The notes below the pieces were generated by a model. That model was given only the letters and a program-made list of their open reading frames with translations. It had not been told where the DNA came from and ran no database searches. A stretch of 64,000 bases of DNA from JAKOWB01 sp038363005 (lineage in GTDB: Bacteria > Pseudomonadota > Alphaproteobacteria > Kiloniellales > JACOMY01): assembly GCA_038363005.1 (NCBI GenBank), contig JBBQBI010000006.1, positions 165,072-229,071 of the forward strand, given 5' to 3'. Below, in pieces: positions 37,985 to 45,743 of the stretch (position 1 is the stretch's first letter; each line of letters opens with the position of its first letter). Both the position numbers and the translations under genes were made by a program.

Positions 37985-38390
37985 ATTCGGAATAGAATGT
38001 AGGACAAGCTACCTATATCAACGCGGCAAGAATGTGGCCGGACGCATGCTTTATCATAATGAGATGAATCACCCGTCGATTCGACCAATGAAATTAAATC
38101 AATATGGAATAAGATAGTATGTAGTGATTATAAAATAAATTCTATTGCTTGTTCTTTAGCGTAAATAATCATGACAACTATTGTCTAATAACTTCTTTTG
38201 TATTCTGAGGAGTATTGCGATATGAACTCACGTTCCATATTGCCGGCATATTTCTTAAGATTTTCTGCAATATATTGCAGAATCCTGATTGAGTTAACAA
38301 TCAGGACAGCCTGCTTGACCCAACCCGATGGCGTATGAAAATTGTCGCGTTCTATTAATAGGTTAGCGCCTCCCGTCTCAACCAGACGGT
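37985..38390. other. AT-rich intergenic region with dyads
   Basis: About 400 bp of markedly lower G+C than the rest of the window, upstream of the Gly-rich protein gene. It contains a 20-bp palindrome at 38263 and a second dyad at 38284. A 38-codon open frame at 38222-38338 has GAGGAG 9 nt upstream, but it runs through both dyads and has no recognisable product. The rest up to the PhoX-like gene (38390-38790) is normal GC and shows only weak open frames. Confidence 0.6.
38263..38305. promoter_or_regulatory. Two adjacent dyads, possible regulator-binding sites
   Basis: TTCTGCAATATATTGCAGAA (38263-38282) is a perfect 20-bp palindrome of lux-box size. One base later CCTGATT (38284-38290) and AATCAGG (38299-38305) form a second dyad. 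The binding protein is unknown and no luxI/luxR pair is in the window. Confidence 0.45.
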
Positions 38391-38796
38391 GATATGCACC
38401 TATTGCGGGCGGCCCTTTTCACCGGCCCCAGAGCGCCCCGAAACGAGGCTGCGCGAGCGGCATCGGAGGCATTGGCGTCGCCCTCCAGCCATAATACTTC
38501 TCGGCAGAGCGGGGGCCACCGCCCGGCATCATTACTGGGCACGGTGCCTTTCAACTACCTATTGGGCGATTCAACGGTGAGATTCGTGCCGCTATTCCTT
38601 GCGCGCGAGGAGCGCGCTCCGGGTTTGGCGGCGTGCCAGACGGCGGCAGCAGGCCGGACGAGACAGTCATGGAAACTTAAGCTGGCTGTCAGGAACGAGT
38701 CCGCGACGCCGCCCTACACCCAAGTCAGTGGCCAAGCAGGTCCGCCGCCACGAGCGGAGCTGCGCCGAGCCTTGCAGGAGCCCTGAGGGAGATCCC

Positions 38797-40788
38797 ATGA
38801 CCAGCACCGACAATCACCGCATGACTCGCGCCGAGGCCTTCGAAGCGGCGGAAGATGCCGGCCGCAACCCGACTGAGAGCAGCACCATCGGCGACATCAT
38901 CAATGCGCGCTTCGGCCGGCGCGGCTTCTTGCGCGGCGCACTCGGCGTCAGCGCGGCGGCCGCCCTGCTGGGCGGCACAGCGCTGGTGGCGCCGCGCGGC
39001 GCCCAGGCCGCCGCCATGGCGCCGCACATGGGCTTCGAGGAAATCAGCCACGGCGTCGACGAGACGCATCACGTGGCCAAGGGCTACAGCGCCGACATCC
39101 TGATCCGCTGGGGCGACCCGGTGGTCAAGGGCGCGCCGGCCTTCGACCCGCTGCAGCAGAGTGCCAAGGCCCAGGCCCAGCAGTTCGGCTACAACAACGA
39201 CTTCGTCGGTTTCCTGCCGCTGGACGGCAGCGCCGAGCACGGCCTGCTCTGCGTCAATCACGAGTACACCTCCGAGGAGGTGATGTTCCCCGGCGTCGGC
39301 CAGCAGGACGCGGACTTCTCTGGCCTGACGCTGGAGCAGGTCGACATCGAGATGACGGCGCACGGCGCCTCGATCGTCGAGATCAAGAAGGAGAACGGCA
39401 AGTGGTCGGTGGTGGCCGACAGCGACTACGGCCGCCGCATCACCACCGGCACGACCTACATGAAGCTGACCGGCCCGGCCGCCGGCCATGAGCTGCTGCA
39501 GACCGCCGCCGATCCCAACGGCACCCTGGTGCTGGGCACGGTGAACAACTGCGCCGGCGGCATGACACCCTGGGGCACCTACATCACCGCGGAAGAGAAC
39601 TTCAACGGCTACTTCTGGGGGTCGGGCGTCGACGGCCACCCCTATGCCAAGGTCTACAAGCGCTACGGCATCCCCGGCGGCTGGTACGGCTGGGGCCGCT
39701 TCTACGACCGCTTCGATGTCAACCAGACGCCGAACGAGCCGAACCGCTTCGGCTGGCTGGTCGAGATCGACCCTATGGATCCCAAGGCGACGCCGCGCAA
39801 GCTGACCGCGCTGGGCCGCTTCAAGCACGAGGGCGCCTCGATCGTCGTCAACAAGGACGGCCACGTGGTGGTCTACACCGGCGACGACGAGCGCTTCGAC
39901 TACATCTACCGCTACGTCTCCGCCGGCACCTACAAGGAAGGCGACAAGGCGGCCAACATGAAGCTGCTCGAGGAGGGCACGCTGTCAGTCGGCAAGTTCA
40001 ACGCCGACGGCACGTTGGAGTGGCTGCCGCTGGTCCAGGGCCAGGGCAAGCTGACCGCCGAGAACGGCTTCCCCGACCAGGCCACGGTGCTGATCTATGC
40101 CCGCCTGGCCGGCGACGCGGTCGGCGCCACCAAGATGGACCGGCCGGAGGAGGTCGAAGTCGATCCCAAGACCGGCCGGATCTACGCCAACCTGACCAAC
40201 AACACCAAGCGCAAGGCCGACCAGGTCGATGCCGCCAACCCGCGGCCCGACAACGCCTTCGGCCACGTCATCGAGATGACGCCGGTCGAGGGCGACCATG
40301 TGAAGGGCCCCTTCACTTGGGACCTGCTGGTGCTCTGCGGCGACCCGAGCCAGGCCGAGGTCGGCGCCCGCTGGAATCCGGCGACCAGTGAGAACGGCTG
40401 GTTCGCCTGCCCGGACAACATGGCCTTCGACGCCGGCGGCAACCTGTGGATCGCCACCGACCAGGGCGAATCCTGGAAGAAGTCCGGCACCGCCGATGGC
40501 ATCTGGGCGCTCGGTACTGAGGGCGCGGCACGCGGCCTTGGCCGCATGTTCTTCCGCGTGCCGGTCGGCGCCGAGATGTGCGGCCCCTGCTTCACGCCGG
40601 ATGGCAAAACCTTCTTCGTCGCCGTGCAGCACCCGGCGGTCGACGGCGCCAAGGAGTGGGACAAGTTCGGCCGCGATTCCACCTTCGAGGACCCGGCCAC
40701 GCGTTGGCCGGACTTCCAGGACGGCATGCCACCGCGGCCTTCGATCGTCGTCATCACCAAGGACGACGGCGGCGTGATCGGCGGCTGA
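38797..40788 (+). CDS. PhoX-type alkaline phosphatase family protein (DUF839), Tat-exported
   Basis: A 663-residue protein of the PhoX/DUF839 family, which hydrolyses phosphate esters outside the cytoplasm using Ca and Fe. The twin-arginine signal is FGRRGFLRGALG near residues 45-56, followed by a hydrophobic run ending APRGAQAAA. The body has VNHEYTSEEVMFPG, NNCAGGMTPWGTYITAEENF, RFGWLVEIDP and FKHEGASIVV, all PhoX hallmarks with likely metal-binding Glu residues. GAGGGAG stands about 5 nt before the ATG at 38797. A weak Pho-box-like pair lies about 110-130 bp upstream. A strong terminator follows. Confidence 0.9.
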   Translation: MTSTDNHRMTRAEAFEAAEDAGRNPTESSTIGDIINARFGRRGFLRGALGVSAAAALLGGTALVAPRGAQAAAMAPHMGFEEISHGVDETHHVAKGYSADILIRWGDPVVKGAPAFDPLQQSAKAQAQQFGYNNDFVGFLPLDGSAEHGLLCVNHEYTSEEVMFPGVGQQDADFSGLTLEQVDIEMTAHGASIVEIKKENGKWSVVADSDYGRRITTGTTYMKLTGPAAGHELLQTAADPNGTLVLGTVNNCAGGMTPWGTYITAEENFNGYFWGSGVDGHPYAKVYKRYGIPGGWYGWGRFYDRFDVNQTPNEPNRFGWLVEIDPMDPKATPRKLTALGRFKHEGASIVVNKDGHVVVYTGDDERFDYIYRYVSAGTYKEGDKAANMKLLEEGTLSVGKFNADGTLEWLPLVQGQGKLTAENGFPDQATVLIYARLAGDAVGATKMDRPEEVEVDPKTGRIYANLTNNTKRKADQVDAANPRPDNAFGHVIEMTPVEGDHVKGPFTWDLLVLCGDPSQAEVGARWNPATSENGWFACPDNMAFDAGGNLWIATDQGESWKKSGTADGIWALGTEGAARGLGRMFFRVPVGAEMCGPCFTPDGKTFFVAVQHPAVDGAKEWDKFGRDSTFEDPATRWPDFQDGMPPRPSIVVITKDDGGVIGG

Positions 40789-40820
40789 TCGCACCGCGCC
40801 TTCCCCACCCTGTCATGCCT

Positions 40821-40853
40821 GGGGCGGCACCGGTCGGTGCCGCCCCTTTCCTT
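40821..40853 (+). terminator. Rho-independent terminator of the PhoX-like gene
   Basis: GGGGCGGCACCG (40821-40832) and CGGTGCCGCCCC (40835-40846), then TTTCCTTT. The inner pairs probably open to give a normal loop. Confidence 0.85.
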
Positions 40854-40971
40854 TGCAGACACAGTGCCGTGAAGCGGCCGGACACCCCCTGGCAGGGCGG
40901 CGTGCAGCACTCACATCATACATAACGATGCACCACCGGCCGGCGGGCCGAACCTCGCAGAGACTTGCCCC

Positions 40972-41094
40972 ATGTCCCGACGCCCGACCCTAGCCCTGCT
41001 GCTGGCCGCCGCCCTGCTGCTGCCGGTGCTGACCGCCTGCCAGACCAGCGGCCACCTGCCCTTCAAGCCGACGCACCAGCCGAGCGGACGTTAG
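40972..41094 (+). CDS. Small lipoprotein, 40 residues
   Basis: An ATG at 40972 begins a signal sequence (RRPTLALLLAAALLLPVLTAC) with lipobox LTAC, so Cys23 should be lipidated. The mature part is only 18 residues (CQTSGHLPFKPTHQPSGR), with two His. No strong ribosome-binding site is visible. It is convergent with znuA (7 nt apart). Very small entericidin-like or LptM-like lipoproteins have a similar layout; no family is claimed. Confidence 0.6.
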   Translation: MSRRPTLALLLAAALLLPVLTACQTSGHLPFKPTHQPSGR

Positions 41095-41101
41095 AACCAG
41101 C

Positions 41102-42082
41102 TCAACCCGTCGGCGCCAGGCAGGCGATGAGGTTGCGCGCCAGATCGCGCAGCAGCGCGGCATAGCTGCTGGCGTCGGCCGGCAGGGCGGTACCCTCGGG
41201 GTCGAGCACGCCGGTGCGTGCGCTGCTGCCAGCCACCAGGGTGTCGATCAGCGCCGGCTGGAAGTCCGGCTCGGCGAAGACGCAGACCGCCTGCAGCCCG
41301 GCGATCTTGTCGCGGATCTCCGCCAGGCGCCTGGCGCCCGGCTGCTGGTCCGGCGATACGGTGATGGAGCCGATGGCGGCGAGGCCATAGCGCTGTTCGA
41401 AGTACTGGTAGGCATCGTGGAACACCACGAAGGGCCGGTCGCGGAGCGGCGCCAGCTGCGCCGCCAGTTCACTGTCCAAGGCCTGCAGCTCGCCCGCCAG
41501 GGCGGTTGCATTGGCGGTATAGGTGGCGGCGTTGGCCGGGTCGAGCGTCGCGAGCTGCTGGGCAACGGCGGCGGCGATCACCTGCGCGTTCCGTGGATCG
41601 AGAAACAGGTGGCCGTCGATCTCGCCCTCCTCGCGCGCCTGCGCCTCCAATGCGGCCGACTCGTCGTCGTCGCCGACCCCGGTTGCCGCCTCGGCGGCGT
41701 CGTGGTGGTGCGCCTCCCAGCTGCCGCCCTCGCGCGGCCGCAGCAGCAGGATGCCGGGCAGCTCCATCGCCTCGACCTGCTGTGCCTTGCCGGCCAGCGC
41801 GGCCAGCGGCGCCGCCAGGAAGGTCTCTAGCCCCGGGCCGACCCAGACCACCAGCTCGGCCGCTTCCAGCGCCGCCGCCTGCGAGGGCTTCAGGCTGTAG
41901 GTGTGCAGCGAGGCACCGCCGCCGACCAGCAGCTCAGGCGTGCCCGCGCCCTGCATGATCCGGGCGACCAGGGCATAGAGCGGCTTGATCGAGACCACGA
42001 CTCGCGGTGCCGCCGCGGCCTGGACAGGCGCCAAGGGGACGATAGCCAGCAGCAACAGGGCGAGCAGGCAGCGGCGCGGCAT
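41102..42082 (-). CDS. znuA: Zinc ABC transporter, periplasmic binding protein
   Basis: A 326-residue cluster A-I metal-binding protein with a signal peptide (CLLALLLLAIVPLAPVQAAAA). Zinc ligands are His in SLHTYSLKPSQ, His in GHLFLDPRNA, His in VVFHDAYQYFE and the Asp of FAEPDFQP. The flexible His/acidic loop (WEAHHHDAAEAATGVGDDDE) that marks ZnuA over Mn-binding homologues is present but short. It delivers zinc to ZnuBC. It is transcribed away from zur, and two Zur-type dyads lie in the 63-bp gap. Confidence 0.92.
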   Translation of the reverse strand: MPRRCLLALLLLAIVPLAPVQAAAAPRVVVSIKPLYALVARIMQGAGTPELLVGGGASLHTYSLKPSQAAALEAAELVVWVGPGLETFLAAPLAALAGKAQQVEAMELPGILLLRPREGGSWEAHHHDAAEAATGVGDDDESAALEAQAREEGEIDGHLFLDPRNAQVIAAAVAQQLATLDPANAATYTANATALAGELQALDSELAAQLAPLRDRPFVVFHDAYQYFEQRYGLAAIGSITVSPDQQPGARRLAEIRDKIAGLQAVCVFAEPDFQPALIDTLVAGSSARTGVLDPEGTALPADASSYAALLRDLARNLIACLAPTG

Positions 42083-42099
42083 GGCGAGACTCCGTCTGG

Positions 42100-42118
42100 G
42101 ATGCTATGTTATAGCATC
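42100..42118. promoter_or_regulatory. Zur-type dyad 1
   Basis: GATGCTAT (42100-42107) and ATAGCATC (42111-42118) around a 3-nt centre, 18 bp before the znuA start codon. It resembles a Zur box and its centre lies 27 bp from that of dyad 2. Confidence 0.6.
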
Positions 42119-42128
42119 GAACGATGGA

Positions 42129-42143
42129 TGTTATAGTATAACA
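42129..42143. promoter_or_regulatory. Zur-type dyad 2
   Basis: TGTTATAGTATAACA, a perfect 15-bp dyad matching the core of Fur-family Zur boxes. It ends 2 bp before the ATG assigned to zur, so it probably represses both directions. Confidence 0.8.
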
Positions 42144-42145
42144 AA

Positions 42146-42676
42146 ATGCCCCGACGCAAGCCCCCCGCGCTCAAGCACCCTACCCTGTCGCCGGCACCCG
42201 GCGCCCGCCCGTTGCGCGCGCACGACCACACCCACTGCGTCGCCGACGCGCTGGCCGCGGCTGAGGCGCGCTGCGGCGAAAGCGGCGCGCAGCTGACGCC
42301 GATCCGCCGCCGCGTGCTGGAGCTGGTCTGGTCCAGCCATGCCCCGATCGGCGCCTATGACATCCTGGCCCGCCTGGGGCAGGAGACCGGCAAGGTGCAG
42401 CCGCCCACGGTCTATCGCGCGCTGGAATTCCTGAAGGCGCAGGGACTGATCCATCGCATCGAGAGCCGCAACGCCTTCATCGGCTGCGCCCAGCCGGAGG
42501 CGGCGCATGAAGGGCAGTTCCTGCTCTGCCGCAGCTGCGGCGACGCCGCCGAGCTACTGGCCGATAAGACATTGGCAGCGCTAGACCGCCAGGCCACCGC
42601 CCTGGGCTACACCGTCGAGCACCGCACGGTGGAGCTGGAAGGGCTCTGCCCGCGCTGCCAGGACGCCGCGCCATGA
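42146..42676 (+). CDS. zur: Zinc uptake regulator, Fur family
   Basis: A 176-residue repressor that closes zinc uptake genes when zinc is plentiful. The winged helix is in LTPIRRRVLELVWSSHAPIGAYDIL through PPTVYRALEFLKAQGLIHRIES. Metal sites: HDHTHC near residue 30, FLLCRSCGDAAEL, and LCPRCQ at the end (structural Cys4-like set). The ATG at 42146 touches the Zur dyad; an in-frame TTG at 42212, right before the conserved RAHDHTHC, is a real alternative start. znuC and znuB follow with overlaps, so zur is the first gene of the operon. Confidence 0.9.
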   Translation: MPRRKPPALKHPTLSPAPGARPLRAHDHTHCVADALAAAEARCGESGAQLTPIRRRVLELVWSSHAPIGAYDILARLGQETGKVQPPTVYRALEFLKAQGLIHRIESRNAFIGCAQPEAAHEGQFLLCRSCGDAAELLADKTLAALDRQATALGYTVEHRTVELEGLCPRCQDAAP

Positions 42677-43476
42677 GCCCGCCGCTGATCGAGGGCCACG
42701 GCCTGGTGGTCAGTCACGGCAAGCGCCGCGTGCTGGACGCTGTCGATGTCGCCGTGGCCCCGGGCGAGATCGTCACGCTGATCGGCCCCAACGGTGCCGG
42801 CAAAACGACGCTAGTGCGCGCGCTGCTGGGCCTGCAGAAGCTCGACAGCGGCCGCATCGACCGCCGGCCGGACCTGGTCGTCGGCTACGTGCCGCAGCGC
42901 CTGCAGGTCGAGCCGACGCTGCCGCTGACCGTGCGGCGCTTCCTGGCGCTGTCGGCGCCCAAGGGCCGCGCCGACGCCGCCGCGCTGCTGGCCGAGGTCG
43001 GCGCGACGCGCTGCATCGACCAGCAGGTCTCGGCACTGTCGGGCGGCGAGCTGCAGCGCGTGCTGCTGGCGCGCGCGCTGGCGCGCAAGCCGCAGCTTCT
43101 AGTGCTGGACGAGCCGGTGCAGGGCGTCGACTTCACCGGGCAGATTGAGCTGTTCAAGCTGATCGGCGCACTGCGCGATCGCCACGGCTGCGGCATCCTG
43201 CTGGTGTCGCATGACCTGCATCTGGTGATGTCAGCTACCGACCGCGTGCTCTGCCTGAACCAGCACCTCTGCTGCAGCGGCGCGCCGGAGACGGTGAGCC
43301 GCCACCCCGAGTACCTGCGCCTCTTCGGCCCGCGCGCCGCCGAGGCGCTGGCGGTCTATACCCACCACCACGACCATACCCACGCGCCGACCGGCGAGGT
43401 GGTGCCGGTCGAGGGCTGCGCGGTGCATGGCGCGCACGAGCATCATCATCAGCATCCGGTGGATAGCGATGCTTGA
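42673..43476 (+). CDS. znuC: Zinc ABC transporter, ATP-binding protein
   Basis: A 267-residue ATPase. Walker A is GPNGAGKTTL, the signature is LSGGELQRV, Walker B is LLVLDEPVQGVD and the H-loop is LLVSHDLHLV. The C-terminal tail is His-rich (YTHHHDHTHAP, AHEHHHQHP), a frequent ZnuC feature thought to bind zinc. The ATG overlaps the zur stop by 4 nt. Confidence 0.93.
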   Translation: MSPPLIEGHGLVVSHGKRRVLDAVDVAVAPGEIVTLIGPNGAGKTTLVRALLGLQKLDSGRIDRRPDLVVGYVPQRLQVEPTLPLTVRRFLALSAPKGRADAAALLAEVGATRCIDQQVSALSGGELQRVLLARALARKPQLLVLDEPVQGVDFTGQIELFKLIGALRDRHGCGILLVSHDLHLVMSATDRVLCLNQHLCCSGAPETVSRHPEYLRLFGPRAAEALAVYTHHHDHTHAPTGEVVPVEGCAVHGAHEHHHQHPVDSDA

Positions 43477-44266
43477 CGACTTCCTGGTCCGCGCGCTGCT
43501 GGGCGGCGTGGGCGTTGCCCTGGTGGCCGGGCCGCTGGGCTGCTTCGTGGTTTGGCGGCGCCTGGCCTATTTCGGCGACGCGCTGGCGCACGCCGGCTTC
43601 CTTGGCATCGCGCTGGGGCTGCTGCTGGGCTTCGATCCCATCCTGGGCGTCGCCGCCACCGGCTGCATCGTCGCCGCCAGCCTGCTGCTGCTGCAGCGCC
43701 GGCGGCTGCTGGCCGGCGACACGGCGCTGGGGCTGCTGGCGCACGCCGGCCTGGCGCTGGGGCTGGTGGTGCTGTCCTTCCTGCAGTTCCTGCGCATCGA
43801 CCTGCTGAGCTACCTGTTCGGCGACCTGCTGGCGGTGACGCGCGGCGACCTGGCGCTGATCTGGGGCGGTGGCGCCATCGTGCTGGTCGCGCTGGCGCTG
43901 CTCTGGCGGCCGCTGCTGCGCATCACGCTGCACGAGGAGCTGGCCGCCGCCGAGGGCCTGCCGGTCTTCGCCCTGCAGCTCGCCTTCCTGCTGCTGCTGG
44001 CCATCGTCGTGGCCGTGGCGATGAAGGTGGTCGGCATCCTGCTGATCACCGCGCTGCTGATCCTGCCGGCGGCGGCGGCGCGGCGGATCTCCGCGACACC
44101 CGAGGCCATGGCGCTGGGCGCCGCGCTGCTCGGCAGCCTGGCAGTCGGCGGCGGCCTCTGGGCGTCGTGGACCTGGGACACGCCGAGCGGCCCTTCCATC
44201 GTGGTGACATCGCTGCTGTTCTTCGTCCTGCTGCAGCTGCTGCCGCGCCGGCTGCAGGCCGCGTGA
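43469..44266 (+). CDS. znuB: Zinc ABC transporter, permease
   Basis: A 265-residue inner-membrane permease of the ABC-3 family with about eight hydrophobic segments. Typical text: RLAYFGDALAHAGFLGIALG near the N-terminus and KVVGILLITALLILPAAAARR near residue 190. The ATG at 43469 overlaps the znuC stop by 8 nt. It is the last gene of zur-znuC-znuB and is followed by a REP-like hairpin. Confidence 0.93.
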   Translation: MLDDFLVRALLGGVGVALVAGPLGCFVVWRRLAYFGDALAHAGFLGIALGLLLGFDPILGVAATGCIVAASLLLLQRRRLLAGDTALGLLAHAGLALGLVVLSFLQFLRIDLLSYLFGDLLAVTRGDLALIWGGGAIVLVALALLWRPLLRITLHEELAAAEGLPVFALQLAFLLLLAIVVAVAMKVVGILLITALLILPAAAARRISATPEAMALGAALLGSLAVGGGLWASWTWDTPSGPSIVVTSLLFFVLLQLLPRRLQAA

Positions 44267-44267
44267 G

Positions 44268-44294
44268 CCCCCCTCTCCCCTTGGGAGAGGGGGG
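44268..44294. repeat. REP-like hairpin (family A), copy 6
   Basis: CCCCCCTCTCCC (44268-44279) and GGGAGAGGGGGG (44283-44294) around a 3-nt loop, between the convergent znuB and phnY genes. It may serve as a bidirectional terminator. Confidence 0.8.
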
Positions 44295-44312
44295 AATTCC
44301 AGTAGCCGCCCG

Positions 44313-45743
44313 CTAACCCACCCAGGGCAGCGAGTAGGTCTTCACGTTGGTGAAGGACTTCATCGCCTCGATGACGCCTTCCTTGTAGCCCAGGCCGGAA
44401 TCCTTGATGCCGCCGAAGGGCGACATCTCGATGCGGTAGCCGGGCACTTCCCAGATGTTGACGGTGCCGACATCCAACTCCGACACGAAGCGGGTGATCC
44501 AGTCCAGACGGTCGGTGCAGACGCCCGACGAGAGACCATAGGCGGTGGAGTTGCAGATGCGGATGGCGTCGTCGAGGTCCCTGAAGCGGATCACCGGGAC
44601 GACGGGGCCGAAGGTCTCCTCGCGCACCAGCTCGCAGTCGTAGGGCACCTTGTCGACCAGGGTCGGCTGGTAAAGCGCGCCCTGGCGCTCGTTGCCGTGC
44701 AGCAGGGTGGCGCCCTGCTTCACCGCGTCGAGCACGCGGGCCTGGAACAGCTTGGCCGCCTCCTCGGTGATCACCGTGCCCATGTCGGTCTTGGGGTCCA
44801 TAGGGTCGCCCCAGCTGATCGCCTGCACCTTAGGCAGCAGCTTGGCGACGAAGGCGTCGGCAATGGACTCCTGTACCAGGATGCGCTTCACCGCGGTGCA
44901 CCGCTGGCCAGAGTTCTTGGTGGCACCGGTGGCGGCCAAGGTCGCCGCCTTGTCGAGGTCGGCATCCTCCATCACCACCAGTGGATCGTTGCCGCCCAGC
45001 TCCAGGATCATGCGGCGATAGCCGGCCTTGCTGGCGATGTACTTGCCGATGGCGACACCGCCGGTGAAGGTGACGATGGCGGCGTGCTCGTTGGTGATCA
45101 TCTCGTCGGCGATCTTCGCCGGGTTGCCGGTGACCACCGAGAACATGGCCGGCGGCAAGCCGGCCTCATAGAGCACGTCGGCCAGCAGGTAGGCGGTCAG
45201 CGGCGTGCGCTCGGACGGCTTCAGCACCATGCAGTTGTTGGTCGCGACCGAGGGCGCCACCTTGTGCGCCACCTGGTTCAGCGGGTGGTTGAAGGGCGTG
45301 ATGGCGCTGATGGCGCTGACCGGCTGGCGCAGTGTGTGGATGCGCCGCTGCTTGCCCTGCGCCGAGATATCGCAGGAGAAGGTCTGCGAGTCGTCGATGA
45401 GGCAGAGCGTGGCCGAGAGGTTGAAGACGTCGACGGCGCGGCCGACCTCGTAGAGCGTGTCCTTCTTGCAGAGGCCGGACTCGGCGGTGATCAGGTCGGA
45501 GATGGCCTCGCGCCGGCCGTCGAGGATCTCGGCGGTCTTCTTCAGGATGGTCGCGCGCTCGTGCCGCGTCAGCTTGGCGCGGTAGGCAGCGGCCTTGGCG
45601 AAGGCGTCCTTGACATGGCTGACGTCGCAGTCCGGTACCGTGCCAACAGCCTGGCCAGTGAAGGGGTTGGTGACGTGCAGGCGCGCTTTGGTATCGATGC
45701 GTTCGCCGGCGATGCGCAGGGTCTCGTGGATCATGGGGCTCAC
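44313..45743 (-). CDS. phnY: Phosphonoacetaldehyde dehydrogenase
   Basis: A 476-residue aldehyde dehydrogenase. The catalytic Cys is in NSGQRCTAVKR, the general base Glu is in LELGGNDPL, and the cofactor segment is VTFTGGVAIGKYIASK. The assignment to phosphonoacetaldehyde (oxidised to phosphonoacetate) rests on the operon with phnW and phnA. It starts on the stop of phnA (4-nt overlap) and is the last gene of phnW-phnA-phnY. A second ATG three codons in is also possible. Confidence 0.9.
   Translation of the reverse strand: MSPMIHETLRIAGERIDTKARLHVTNPFTGQAVGTVPDCDVSHVKDAFAKAAAYRAKLTRHERATILKKTAEILDGRREAISDLITAESGLCKKDTLYEVGRAVDVFNLSATLCLIDDSQTFSCDISAQGKQRRIHTLRQPVSAISAITPFNHPLNQVAHKVAPSVATNNCMVLKPSERTPLTAYLLADVLYEAGLPPAMFSVVTGNPAKIADEMITNEHAAIVTFTGGVAIGKYIASKAGYRRMILELGGNDPLVVMEDADLDKAATLAATGATKNSGQRCTAVKRILVQESIADAFVAKLLPKVQAISWGDPMDPKTDMGTVITEEAAKLFQARVLDAVKQGATLLHGNERQGALYQPTLVDKVPYDCELVREETFGPVVPVIRFRDLDDAIRICNSTAYGLSSGVCTDRLDWITRFVSELDVGTVNIWEVPGYRIEMSPFGGIKDSGLGYKEGVIEAMKSFTNVKTYSLPWVG

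Noticed and set aside
38222..38338. A 38-codon frame with GAGGAG upstream in the AT-rich region
   Set aside because: It runs through two palindromes and has no recognisable product or downstream signal.
38389..38580. A short frame starting MICTYCGRPFSP, like a zinc ribbon
   Set aside because: Only one CxxC pair, no partner cysteines and no ribosome-binding site; perhaps a decayed fragment but too weak to list.
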